Shown here one piece after another: positions 18,669 through 25,797 of a stretch of 37,599 nucleotides of DNA; position 1 is the first letter of the stretch; each line of letters opens with the position of its first letter. The notes under the pieces are model-generated. The model was not told the DNA's origin. It did no database searches and was given only the letters and a program-made list of their open reading frames with translations. A program made the translations under genes and the position numbers. The stretch is from an uncultured Bacilli bacterium (GTDB lineage Bacteria > Bacillota_I > Bacilli_A > RF39 > UBA660). Where the stretch lies: positions 1 to 37,599 of the forward strand of contig CANQPA010000010.1 in the NCBI GenBank assembly GCA_947625635.1, in the 5' to 3' direction.

Positions 18669-18694
18669 AAAAAATAGACATATGCCTATTTTTT
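18669..18694 (-). terminator. Terminator-like hairpin after ftsL
   Basis: A 9-bp A/T-rich stem AAAAAATAG/CTATTTTTT (18669-18677 with 18686-18694), 8-nt loop; the descending arm supplies its own T run. It separates mraZ-rsmH-ftsL from the PBP gene, which has its own promoter. Confidence 0.5.
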
Positions 18695-18987
18695 TACTTA
18701 ACAACTATTATATTCTCATTGTTATATGCAAGTCCCATATCATTTAATACACTACTTAAATTTTCATATGAAGTTAGTTCATTTACTTGCATAACTAAAC
18801 TTTGGTTTTTCTTTTCCTGATTTTCTATTTTATATGAAATCTTTTCTATATCCATTTTTAAATTACTTATGCTGGCACTAGAAAAAACTCTTATTATTAT
18901 TGTAAATAAAAGGCAAAATATTCCCATAGTATAAAGCATTTTTTCTCCTTTAGTAAGTCTAACAACTTTTCTAGTACCTTTTTTCAT
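18694..18987 (-). CDS. ftsL: FtsL-like cell division protein
   Basis: 97-aa bitopic membrane protein: a basic cytoplasmic start (KKGTRKVVRLTKGEK), one membrane helix (~17-37), and an extracellular coiled coil (LKMDIEKISYKIENQEKKNQSLVMQVNEL has heptad-like spacing). By family it links FtsB/DivIC with the septal transpeptidase. Sequence identity in FtsL is always low, so the call rests on size, topology and position exactly between rsmH and a PBP gene. It starts 4 bp after rsmH. Confidence 0.85.
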   Translation of the reverse strand: MKKGTRKVVRLTKGEKMLYTMGIFCLLFTIIIRVFSSASISNLKMDIEKISYKIENQEKKNQSLVMQVNELTSYENLSSVLNDMGLAYNNENIIVVK

Positions 18988-18991
18988 ATAA

Positions 18992-19900
18992 TCAACCGAT
19001 TCTTTCTATTACTCTTAATTTTGCGCTTCTTGACCTATTATTTTTTTTTATTTCATCCATACTAGGATAAATAGTTTTTAAAACTTTATATTTAGGTAAA
19101 TACTCATCAGGTATAATAGGCAACTTTTTTAAATTGTCATCCAATTCGCTAACGCTTTTAAATATCTTTTTACATATTTTATCTTCTAGGGAGTGAAATG
19201 TTATAACACATACCCTACCACCTACATCTATAATTTTTAGAGCATCCTTCAAACTTTTTTCAAATACGTTTAACTCATCATTAACTTCAATTCTTATAGC
19301 TTGAAATATTTTCCTTGCTGGATGTTTTTCTCTTTTATATTTTTCTGGAACACTACTTTTTATTACTTCTACTAACTCCAATGTTGTTGAAATAGGTCTT
19401 GAATTAATAATCCCCTTTGCAATACTTGATGAATATTTTTCTTCACCATATTTTTGGAAAATATTGACTAGCTTCTCATAACTATATGTATTTACAACAT
19501 TGTAGGCATCAAGAGTATTATTTAAATTCATTCTCATATCAAGTCTTGCATTTTGGTGAAAACTAAATCCCCTATAATCTTCATCTAATTGAGGGCTTGA
19601 AACTCCTAAATCATAAAGAATAGCATCTACTTTAGATATATTTCTTTTACTAAGTTCTTCTTTTATATTAACAAAGTTGTCGTTTATTATTTCATAATTA
19701 TTTCCAATTTGTTTTAATTTGTTATTACTAAATGATATTGCCTCAACGTCTTGATCAAAAGAAAACAAATATCCATTTTTTATTTTTTTTAATATTTCAC
19801 TACTATGTCCAGCATATCCTAAAGTACAATCAATCACAATACTATCATCTTTCAAATTAAGTGCTTCAATAGTTTCATTAAGTAATACTGATTTATGCAT
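18992..19900 (-). CDS. rsmH: 16S rRNA (cytosine(1402)-N4)-methyltransferase RsmH
   Basis: Methylates N4 of C1402 in the ribosomal P site. 302 aa. Signatures: HKSVLLNETIEAL at the start, SAM loop IDCTLGYAGHS, DAILYDLGVSSPQLD, RGFSFHQNARLDMRM, HPARKIFQAIRIEVNDEL, VITFHSLED, and the C-terminal NNRSRSAKLRV. Length is normal. It overlaps the end of mraZ by 8 bp, the standard mraZ-rsmH arrangement, and ends in TGA. Confidence 0.98.
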   Translation of the reverse strand: MHKSVLLNETIEALNLKDDSIVIDCTLGYAGHSSEILKKIKNGYLFSFDQDVEAISFSNNKLKQIGNNYEIINDNFVNIKEELSKRNISKVDAILYDLGVSSPQLDEDYRGFSFHQNARLDMRMNLNNTLDAYNVVNTYSYEKLVNIFQKYGEEKYSSSIAKGIINSRPISTTLELVEVIKSSVPEKYKREKHPARKIFQAIRIEVNDELNVFEKSLKDALKIIDVGGRVCVITFHSLEDKICKKIFKSVSELDDNLKKLPIIPDEYLPKYKVLKTIYPSMDEIKKNNRSRSAKLRVIERIG

Positions 19901-20327
19901 AATTTTTACTAGTGAAAAGACTATCTGCTATATCAGAAAGATTTTCTTCATTTAAAGCGATGAATTCTTCCCACTTACTCTTACTCCATATTTCTAATTT
20001 TTCGTCTACACCAATTATTATGCAATCTTTTTCTAAATTAGCAAATTCAATTAATGGTTTTGGTATGTTTATTCTACCTTGCTTATCATACTCACAAATT
20101 GTAGCACCAGATAAAAATATTCTCATAAATTGTCTTTTTTCTTTAGTGTCAGGTAACTCTTTATATTTATTTATAATCTTATCCCACTCAATTTTTGGGT
20201 ACAAAAACAAACATCCATCAAGTCCTCGAGTAACTATAAAGTTTTCACCTAAATCATCGCGAACCTTCACAGGGATTATAATTCTTCCTTTCGTATCTAT
20301 ATTGTGATGATACTCCCCCATAAACAT
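19893..20327 (-). CDS. mraZ: Transcriptional regulator MraZ
   Basis: DNA-binding repressor or activator of the dcw cluster, 144 aa with two AbrB-like halves: MGEYHHNIDTKGRIIIPVKVR and DKQGRINIPKPLIEFA, each with the D-x-K/Q-GR-I-x-IP motif. I place the start at ATG 20327 (MFMGEYHHN, as in homologs), with GGTGGTGAC just upstream. First gene of mraZ-rsmH-ftsL; three 10-bp-spaced boxes lie in its leader. Confidence 0.96.
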   Translation of the reverse strand: MFMGEYHHNIDTKGRIIIPVKVRDDLGENFIVTRGLDGCLFLYPKIEWDKIINKYKELPDTKEKRQFMRIFLSGATICEYDKQGRINIPKPLIEFANLEKDCIIIGVDEKLEIWSKSKWEEFIALNEENLSDIADSLFTSKNYA

Positions 20328-20335
20328 AAAAGTCA

Positions 20336-20362
20336 CCACCTTTTACCACTTTTTGACACTTT
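20336..20362 (-). promoter_or_regulatory. Three direct-repeat MraZ boxes in the mraZ leader
   Basis: On the minus strand AAAGTGT (20362-20356), AAAGTGG (20352-20346) and AAGGTGG (20342-20336) recur at exactly 10 bp. This matches the tandem AAAGTG(T/G) boxes reported for MraZ in mycoplasmas and resembles the TGGGN repeats of E. coli. They begin 2 nt after the inferred transcription start, and the last box doubles as part of the ribosome-binding region. Confidence 0.85.
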
Positions 20363-20370
20363 GTACCACA

Positions 20371-20399
20371 ATTATAACCTTTTTTAATAAATTTGTAAA
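20371..20399 (-). promoter_or_regulatory. Promoter of mraZ-rsmH-ftsL
   Basis: TTTACA (20399-20394), 17 bp, TATAAT (20376-20371). Expected start near 20364, immediately before the MraZ boxes. Confidence 0.85.
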
Positions 20400-20420
20400 T
20401 ACTTTTTATTAAATTTTTAC

Positions 20421-20448
20421 AAAAAAAAACACATATACGTAAATGTGT
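20421..20448 (-). terminator. Terminator of the small ORF upstream of mraZ
   Basis: Stem ACACAT/ATGTGT (20429-20434 with 20443-20448), 8-nt loop containing TACGTA, followed on the minus strand by an unbroken T run (20428-20421). It insulates mraZ from upstream transcription. Confidence 0.8.
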
Positions 20449-20456
20449 CTCATCGA

Positions 20457-20624
20457 TTATCTATCTATTATAGTTGCTACCGAATCATCATTAAATTCTT
20501 GAACTTTTCCATTTAAATATGAAGTCATAGCTAGGACTATTGCAATACCAACTAAAAATACAAATAAATAAACAAATGCTAAATCTAATTTTTTAAATAA
20601 AAATGATTCTTTCTTTTCTTCCAT
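20457..20624 (-). CDS. 55-aa single-pass membrane protein (unrecognised)
   Basis: ATG at 20624, TAA at 20457. A charged start (MEEKKESFLFKKLD), one membrane helix (~15-37, AFVYLFVFLVGIAIVLA), and a polar end (LNGKVQEFNDDSVATIIDR). AAGGTAAGG lies close upstream, a promoter 17/TATCAT precedes it and a clean terminator follows, so I take it as a real monocistronic gene. It sits directly upstream of mraZ; a role near division is only a guess from position. I know no family for it. Confidence 0.75.
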   Translation of the reverse strand: MEEKKESFLFKKLDLAFVYLFVFLVGIAIVLAMTSYLNGKVQEFNDDSVATIIDR

Positions 20625-20648
20625 AATCCTTACCTTTCTACTGTATAA

Positions 20649-20677
20649 ATGATATCATAAATATACATTTTTTTCAA
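20649..20677 (-). promoter_or_regulatory. Promoter of the 55-aa membrane protein gene
   Basis: TTGAAA (20677-20672), 17 bp, TATCAT (20654-20649), about 25 bp before the start codon. Confidence 0.65.
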
Positions 20678-20722
20678 CTATTATTTTTTACAAATAATTT
20701 TTTTATCACGTATAAAATTGTA

Positions 20723-21352
20723 TTATAATAATTCATTTCTATTTATTATGAAAGTTTTACCATTTGTATAAAAAGCGTAAAATACGTCTTCTAAATTAAT
20801 TCCCTTTTTATTTAATATATTTGTAATCCATTTATAATCCTTACCTATTTCTTTTAATACAGAATAATCTATTACACCATCTAAAATTAATGGTAAAGGA
20901 TAATCAGAATTATCAATAAATACAGATAAATTGCCATTATTTTCAAGTATAGCATAATTAACTTTATCAATACTTTTTATTCCTTGAAGTCTTAATTGCG
21001 TTAATAAATCATCTAACGAATACCTAAGTTTTGACATCTCAGTAAAATTCAATTTACCATCTTTTATTATAACAGTAGGTCGACCATCTATTATATTTCT
21101 TATTCTATAATTTTTCATAGTAATATAGCTTATTAACATTTGTACAGCCACTAAAACTAATATAGGCACCACTGATAAAAGTAAACTTCCTTTTTTATCT
21201 TCAATTGAAAGTGCAATTAACTCTGCTATCAAAATAGACACAATTAAATCAACAATACTTAGTTCACCAACTTCTTTCTTTCCCATAAGTCTATAGACAA
21301 ATATAACAAAAAAATACATAAATATTGTTCTAAATATCAAGCTGAAATACAT
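20723..21352 (-). CDS. DUF421 (YetF-like) membrane protein
   Basis: 209 aa: three N-terminal membrane helices (FRTIFMYFFVIFVYRLMGKKEVGELS; VDLIVSILIAELIAL; LLLSVVPILVLVAVQML) and a cytoplasmic domain with the family motif IDGRPTVIIKDGKLN followed by LSVFIDNSDYPLPLILDG. Related Bacillus proteins (YetF, YdfR) have no well-established function. Start ATG 21352 follows GGTGAT by three bases; the 15 earlier in-frame codons overlap the promoter region. It is divergent from the YrzE-like gene. Confidence 0.85.
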   Translation of the reverse strand: MYFSLIFRTIFMYFFVIFVYRLMGKKEVGELSIVDLIVSILIAELIALSIEDKKGSLLLSVVPILVLVAVQMLISYITMKNYRIRNIIDGRPTVIIKDGKLNFTEMSKLRYSLDDLLTQLRLQGIKSIDKVNYAILENNGNLSVFIDNSDYPLPLILDGVIDYSVLKEIGKDYKWITNILNKKGINLEDVFYAFYTNGKTFIINRNELL

Positions 21353-21423
21353 TATATCACCCATTTTATAATGTATCAAGAATATTTTTTTATACAAACG
21401 AATAATTATTAATAGGTGATTTT

Positions 21424-21789
21424 ATGAAACATTTAAAATATCTAGGATTATCTTTTATATACTCGTTAGCTTGTATTATAATTTTAACCTTTATAATAAC
21501 AATATTTAGTTATTTTAATATTATGAGTGATAATATTGTTTCAATATTTAAAATGATTATACCAACAATTGCTTTATTAATTGGAGGATACTACATTGGA
21601 AAAAAATCTATAAAAAAAGGATTTATAGAAGGTTTGAAATTAGGGCTAACATTTTCCATAATAATTGTTATATTTAATTTTTTAGCATTTAATAATTCAT
21701 TTGAGGTTAAGTATTTACTTTTTTATATAATACTTATTATATCTGCAATACTAGGTAGTATGATTGGAATAAATAGAAAAAGAGCATAG
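21424..21789 (+). CDS. TIGR04086/YrzE-like small membrane protein
   Basis: 121 aa with four membrane helices. The central signature IGGYYIGKKSIKKGFIEGLKLG and the final SMIGINRK fit the uncharacterised TIGR04086 (YrzE) family of Firmicutes. GGTGAT lies three bases before the ATG. Function unknown. Confidence 0.75.
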   Translation: MKHLKYLGLSFIYSLACIIILTFIITIFSYFNIMSDNIVSIFKMIIPTIALLIGGYYIGKKSIKKGFIEGLKLGLTFSIIIVIFNFLAFNNSFEVKYLLFYIILIISAILGSMIGINRKRA

Positions 21790-21805
21790 CCCTTTCTTTT
21801 TTTTT
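21779..21805. terminator. Shared terminator of the YrzE-like gene and yebC
   Basis: Stem AAAGAGC/GCCCTTT (21779-21785 with 21789-21795, one mismatch), 3-nt loop, then C and nine T on the plus strand; the minus side is also T-rich. It lies between two convergent genes. Confidence 0.6.
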
Positions 21806-21843
21806 AATATTTCAACCGCACTACTTTATTTATAATTAAACTA

Positions 21844-22554
21844 CTATAACTCTACGTTGTGGTATATATGTTGTACATCATCTACTTCATCTAACATATT
21901 TACCAATTTGTTAAAAACCTCCAAGTCTTCACCAGATAAAGTAATTCTATCTTTTGGAAGAAGTGATATCTCATCTACCATAAATTCAATATCTTTGATA
22001 CTTAAAATAGCTTCTTTTATTTTATATAAGTCATTAGGATTGCCATATATTAAAATACTATCGCCATTTACATCTATATCTATAAAATCTATATCATTTT
22101 CTATTAAAGCATTCATAACTTCATCCTCAGATAAACCTCTAAATCCTACTATACATAAATTATCATACATATATGAAACACTACCCATAGCTCCCATTTT
22201 TACATGACATTTATTAATTACGGCTCTTATATCACTTACGCTTCTATTTACATTATCGGTCAAACATTCAACCATAAGTGTTGAACCCCCTGGTCCAAAT
22301 ATTTCATATGTTAAAGTCTGATAATCTTCACCAGCACCAGCATTTACTTTATCAATAGCTCTTTTAATTACATCACTTGGAACTTGATCTTTTTTTGCCT
22401 TTTCTATTAATCTTTTTAAGCTTGGGTTCCCTTCAGGAGTAGTACCTCCATTTTTTGCTGCTTGATAAATCTCTTTTGCATACATTCCATATAATTTTCC
22501 TTTTGCAGCACCAGTCTTTGCCTTAGCAGCTGCTATGTTTGGAAATCTTCCCAT
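21844..22554 (-). CDS. yebC: YebC/PmpR family protein
   Basis: 236 aa, three-domain YebC/TACO1 fold. Members are described as transcription regulators and, more recently, as translation factors relieving stalls at proline runs. Signatures: MGRFPNIAAAKAKTGAAKGK, EIYQAAKNGGTTPEGNPSLK, VPSDVIKRAID, YEIFGPGGSTLMVECLTDN, VINKCHVKMGAMGSVSYM. Start ATG 22554 (MGRFPN) is chosen over 22584 because GGAAAGGAGAG lies just before it and homologs begin MGR. It begins one base after the preceding gene's stop. Confidence 0.93.
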   Translation of the reverse strand: MGRFPNIAAAKAKTGAAKGKLYGMYAKEIYQAAKNGGTTPEGNPSLKRLIEKAKKDQVPSDVIKRAIDKVNAGAGEDYQTLTYEIFGPGGSTLMVECLTDNVNRSVSDIRAVINKCHVKMGAMGSVSYMYDNLCIVGFRGLSEDEVMNALIENDIDFIDIDVNGDSILIYGNPNDLYKIKEAILSIKDIEFMVDEISLLPKDRITLSGEDLEVFNKLVNMLDEVDDVQHIYHNVEL

Positions 22555-22555
22555 A

Positions 22556-23596
22556 TTATCTCTCCTTTCCTTTATAAAAAACATTAGGAATTTCTACTAT
22601 TTCCTTAAGTAAACTATACCTTGTTTGTAAATTCATAACTGTTAAAATCATTCCACTTTCTAAATCACATTTAGATAGAAAAACATTGTCAAAATGAAGT
22701 TTTAACCTATTAAAACAATTAGTAAATTTAACTGTAGAATTATTATCATTTAATAATCTTTTTTCAATTAATTCTTTTTTAAATACTTCTAAAGTTTCAC
22801 CTTTCAAAATTGCTCTTTTAGTTTCAAATTTTATTCTGTAGTCAGTAACTAATTTTCTATTTAAATGCCTTATGGGCAATGGTCCTTCTACTTTAATTTT
22901 GTTTATCCCATTTTCACTTAAAAAGGACAAAAAAAGGGTTAATGTGACTACAAATGATGGAGTTACATTTCTATATTTTTTAATGCTACTGTTAATTGTT
23001 TTAAATGAATCTTTAATTTTTAAATTATATACTGGATCTATATTTATTTTGCTATCCTTATTTTGAATAGCATATATATAACAAATTCCGTTACTTATAC
23101 CAAAACTAATTCTTGGCAACGAATATTTAGATCCACTGTTAATATCTTCAAAGTAAGATTTAAAACAGTATGGCGTCTCTTGTTTTATTGATTGTTTTGA
23201 AACATTATATTTCAACATTCCTAAAGATGTATATTTTATACCTTTTTTATCACTCAATAAATTATCATTTATAAAACTAATATATTTATTAATATACTTT
23301 TCTATCTCATTCATTTCACTATCTGTTATATTAGACCAAATATATGTAAGTACCCTTTTTATGTTATGGTAATTGAATTCTAAATCATAAAATTTAAGAG
23401 CACTAAGAACATATTCGTTTAAAAGTTGATAAAATTTATTATAATCTTGAATATAAAAATTTGGTATATCATCTCTTACATTTGAATCGACTATATTAAA
23501 ACCGACTCTAATTGGAACATCAAAAGAATCTTCTCTTATTGTTATATTACTTAATTTTGCTTCTTCTTTTATCTCATCAAATATTTTTCTTATCAT
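22556..23596 (-). CDS. Conserved-looking protein of unknown function between rnc and yebC
   Basis: 346 aa, soluble, no signal peptide or membrane helix, and no motif I recognise. It has a mixed alpha/beta look with a hydrophobic stretch at ~215-228 (SFVVTLTLFLSFLS) followed by GINKIKVEGPLPIRHLNRK. Position is telling: rnc's stop TAG is directly followed by this gene's ATG (TAGATG) and its own stop is one base before yebC, so the three are translated together. A link to RNA metabolism or translation is an inference from context only. Confidence 0.8.
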   Translation of the reverse strand: MIRKIFDEIKEEAKLSNITIREDSFDVPIRVGFNIVDSNVRDDIPNFYIQDYNKFYQLLNEYVLSALKFYDLEFNYHNIKRVLTYIWSNITDSEMNEIEKYINKYISFINDNLLSDKKGIKYTSLGMLKYNVSKQSIKQETPYCFKSYFEDINSGSKYSLPRISFGISNGICYIYAIQNKDSKINIDPVYNLKIKDSFKTINSSIKKYRNVTPSFVVTLTLFLSFLSENGINKIKVEGPLPIRHLNRKLVTDYRIKFETKRAILKGETLEVFKKELIEKRLLNDNNSTVKFTNCFNRLKLHFDNVFLSKCDLESGMILTVMNLQTRYSLLKEIVEIPNVFYKGKER

Positions 23597-24262
23597 CTAA
23601 CCGCCATTTTGTGATTTTTTCAATGCGTCAAAAGCCGCAAGTTGTTCTGCTTCTTTTTTGCTATGGGCTACACCTTTCCCATACACAATATTATCTATTT
23701 TTACCTCTACTGTGAATGTTTTATCGTGTGCCGGACCAGACTCATTAACTATAACATATTCAAGACTCTTCTTATCAGTTTGAACCAATTCTTGCAATAC
23801 CGACTTATAATCGTCAAAAAAATCTACAGTCTTATCCTCTATTAAAGGAATGACGTGTTTATATATGAATTTTTTTACTTCATCATAACCTAAATCTAAA
23901 TATATAGCACCAATAAAAGATTCAAATATATCCGCAACTATTGCTTTTCTATATTTTCCTCCACGCTCTTCTTCACCATGTCCTAATTTTAAATATTCAT
24001 TCAATCCAAGTCTAGTTGAATATTCGAAATTGGCATTTTCACAAACATAATGACTTCTAAGCTTGGTCATTTTTCCTTCTTCATATTCCGTGTTTTTATA
24101 TAAATAATCACTTATAATAAGTTCCACTACTGCATCTCCTAGATATTCTAATCTCTCATAACTTACAACATTATTTTCATTAGCATAGCTAGTATGAGTT
24201 AAAGCTTGTTCATACAAATCAACATTTTTATAAGGAATATTTAGCTTTTTTAATAACTCCAT
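23597..24262 (-). CDS. rnc: Ribonuclease III
   Basis: Cleaves double-stranded RNA in rRNA and mRNA maturation. 221 aa. The catalytic helix reads ERLEYLGDAVVELI, the second acidic cluster VADIFESFIGAIYLDLGY, and KLRSHYVCE lies between them. The C-terminal dsRNA-binding domain runs from DYKSVLQELVQ to HSKKEAEQLAAFDAL. I prefer ATG 24262 to the GTG three codons earlier since that GTG is part of the ribosome site GGTGA. Divergent from yidD. Confidence 0.96.
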   Translation of the reverse strand: MELLKKLNIPYKNVDLYEQALTHTSYANENNVVSYERLEYLGDAVVELIISDYLYKNTEYEEGKMTKLRSHYVCENANFEYSTRLGLNEYLKLGHGEEERGGKYRKAIVADIFESFIGAIYLDLGYDEVKKFIYKHVIPLIEDKTVDFFDDYKSVLQELVQTDKKSLEYVIVNESGPAHDKTFTVEVKIDNIVYGKGVAHSKKEAEQLAAFDALKKSQNGG

Positions 24263-24278
24263 AAACTTCACCTACTTC

Positions 24279-24307
24279 ATTATATCAAAAATTTAAAAAA
24301 ATATAAA
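24279..24307 (-). promoter_or_regulatory. Promoter of rnc-unknown-yebC
   Basis: TTTATA (24307-24302), 17 bp, TATAAT (24284-24279). Expected start near 24272 leaves a 10-nt leader beginning GGTG. Confidence 0.65.
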
Positions 24308-24314
24308 TTCCTAT

Positions 24315-24343
24315 TTTACTTTTTATACGTTTTTTAGTATAAT
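24315..24343 (+). promoter_or_regulatory. Promoter of yidD-lipoprotein operon
   Basis: TTTACT (24315-24320), 17 bp, TATAAT (24338-24343). Expected start near 24350 gives a 9-nt leader beginning GGTG. Confidence 0.75.
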
Positions 24344-24358
24344 AATTATGGTGTTCAT

Positions 24359-24574
24359 ATGAAATATATACTAATAGGTATGATTAGAGTATACCAACTA
24401 CTCCCTTTTTCAAGCCATAGTCACTGTAAATTCATACCTACTTGTTCAAACTATGGTATACAAGCTATAAATGAATATGGAAGTATTAAGGGGAGTATAA
24501 TTACAATAAAAAGAATAATAAGGTGCAATCCATTTTCTAAAGGTGGATTCGATCCTCTAATTAAGGAGAGATAA
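24359..24574 (+). CDS. yidD: YidD, membrane protein insertion efficiency factor
   Basis: 71-aa peripheral membrane protein that assists YidC-type insertion. Family motif: CKFIPTCSNYGIQAI with C23 and C29, then IKRIIRCNPFSKGGFDPL with C55. Length is normal. The TAA stop is one base before the next ATG, so yidD is co-translated with a lipoprotein gene, whose ribosome site (GGAGAG) lies in the end of yidD. Confidence 0.95.
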   Translation: MKYILIGMIRVYQLLPFSSHSHCKFIPTCSNYGIQAINEYGSIKGSIITIKRIIRCNPFSKGGFDPLIKER

Positions 24575-24575
24575 C

Positions 24576-25439
24576 ATGAAAAAGTTAAAAATTATATTAA
24601 TGTTAATAATTATTTGCTTATTTTGTTTAACAGGATGCTTAGATAATGACTCAATGGATAATATAACAATAGTAACTTCAGTATATCCAGTACAATTTGT
24701 AATAAATGAATTATATGGAGAACACAGCACAATTAACAGTATTTATCCAAATGATTCTGAAGTAATAGATTTTAAAGTTACCGATGTCCTATTGGAACAA
24801 TATGCTGATAATGATTTGTTTGCATTTAATGGATTATCAGAAGAGAGCGATTATTTAAAACCTATGTTAAAAAAGAACAAAAATCTTAAAATTATTGATG
24901 TAACATCGAATATGAATATTAAATATTCAATCGAAGAATTATGGTTGGATCCGAATAACTTACTTACTATAGCTAACAAAGTAAAAAAAGGATTCAATGA
25001 ATATATTAAAAGCACTTATTTAACAGATGAAATAAATGAAAACTATGAAAATCTAAAAATTCAATTGACAAGCTTGGATGGTGAATATTATTCAACAGTT
25101 AATAATTCTTCAAACAATATTATAATAGTAAGTGATGATGCATTTTCTTATTTAGAAAAATATGGAATTGAAGTTATTTCTTTAGATAAGGATTCCACAT
25201 CACAAAAACAAATAGCACAGGCAATTGATTTACTTAATAGTGGTACTTGTAACTACATATATATAAAGTATAGAGAACAGACTAATGATATTATTAATGA
25301 TATCATAAATCAAACTAACGCAACTAAATTAGAACTTTATACTATGACTAATTTATACGGTGTAAATATAGAAAAAAGTAATTATATTACATTAATGAAC
25401 CAAAATCTTGAAAACTTAAAATTAGAATTATATAAATAA
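24576..25439 (+). CDS. ZnuA/TroA-like substrate-binding lipoprotein lacking the usual metal-ligand histidines
   Basis: 287 aa. Lipoprotein signal with lipobox LTGC (C21). The order of features matches metal-ABC solute-binding proteins: ITIVTSVYPVQFVINELYG; ADNDLFAFNGLSEE; ELWLDPNNLLTIANKV; IIIVSDDAFSYLEKYGIEVISL. But the His of DPHxxEP is replaced (NDSEVIDFKVT), the His of HxWLDP is Glu, and the His of SHDAFxYL is Asp. The mature protein has a single His, in GEHS. No permease or ATPase gene is adjacent. It could bind another ligand, use carboxylates, or serve another role such as adhesion. Confidence 0.8.
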   Translation: MKKLKIILMLIIICLFCLTGCLDNDSMDNITIVTSVYPVQFVINELYGEHSTINSIYPNDSEVIDFKVTDVLLEQYADNDLFAFNGLSEESDYLKPMLKKNKNLKIIDVTSNMNIKYSIEELWLDPNNLLTIANKVKKGFNEYIKSTYLTDEINENYENLKIQLTSLDGEYYSTVNNSSNNIIIVSDDAFSYLEKYGIEVISLDKDSTSQKQIAQAIDLLNSGTCNYIYIKYREQTNDIINDIINQTNATKLELYTMTNLYGVNIEKSNYITLMNQNLENLKLELYK

Positions 25440-25458
25440 AACAATATTTTTAAAATAT

Positions 25459-25494
25459 AAAACCCCAATTCAATATAAAATGAATTGGGGTTTT
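25459..25494. terminator. Strong bidirectional terminator
   Basis: A perfect 14-bp stem AAAACCCCAATTCA/TGAATTGGGGTTTT with an 8-nt loop, between convergent genes. The stem supplies the T run in each direction. Confidence 0.9.
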
Positions 25495-25532
25495 AAAGAA
25501 CATTATGAAATAACTACTTCATTTTTGTTCTT

Positions 25533-25724
25533 CTATTTTACATTAATATCTTTTTTTTCACTATTCTTTATTAATAATAGAACAAAAAATATAATAAATG
25601 GTAATAAGCAAATTCCAAGAGATTGAATTATCCTATTATCAACTTTGAGAAAAAATTCACATATAGCTATTAATGCAAACATAATTATAAAGCAATTCTT
25701 TTGCTTACTTACAAATTTTCTCAT
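25533..25724 (-). CDS. 63-aa membrane protein of unknown function
   Basis: Two predicted membrane helices (~12-24 and ~34-52, SLGICLLPFIIFFVLLLI), basic start MRKFVSKQK and polar end KNSEKKDINVK. Start ATG 25724 has GGAGG five bases upstream, and a clear promoter precedes it. It is monocistronic between topA and the bidirectional terminator. No family recognised. Confidence 0.7.
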   Translation of the reverse strand: MRKFVSKQKNCFIIMFALIAICEFFLKVDNRIIQSLGICLLPFIIFFVLLLIKNSEKKDINVK

Positions 25725-25757
25725 AATTCCTCCTCTTCTTTTTAGAAGATGGAGTAT

Positions 25758-25786
25758 ATTATAGCACACTTTTTTATATTTGTAAA
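25758..25786 (-). promoter_or_regulatory. Promoter of the 63-aa membrane protein gene
   Basis: TTTACA (25786-25781), 17 bp, TATAAT (25763-25758) with TGC before it. The short leader contains a TCTTCT/AGAAGA hairpin (25734-25739 with 25744-25749) that abuts the ribosome site. Confidence 0.75.
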
Positions 25787-25797
25787 ATTATTAAAAT

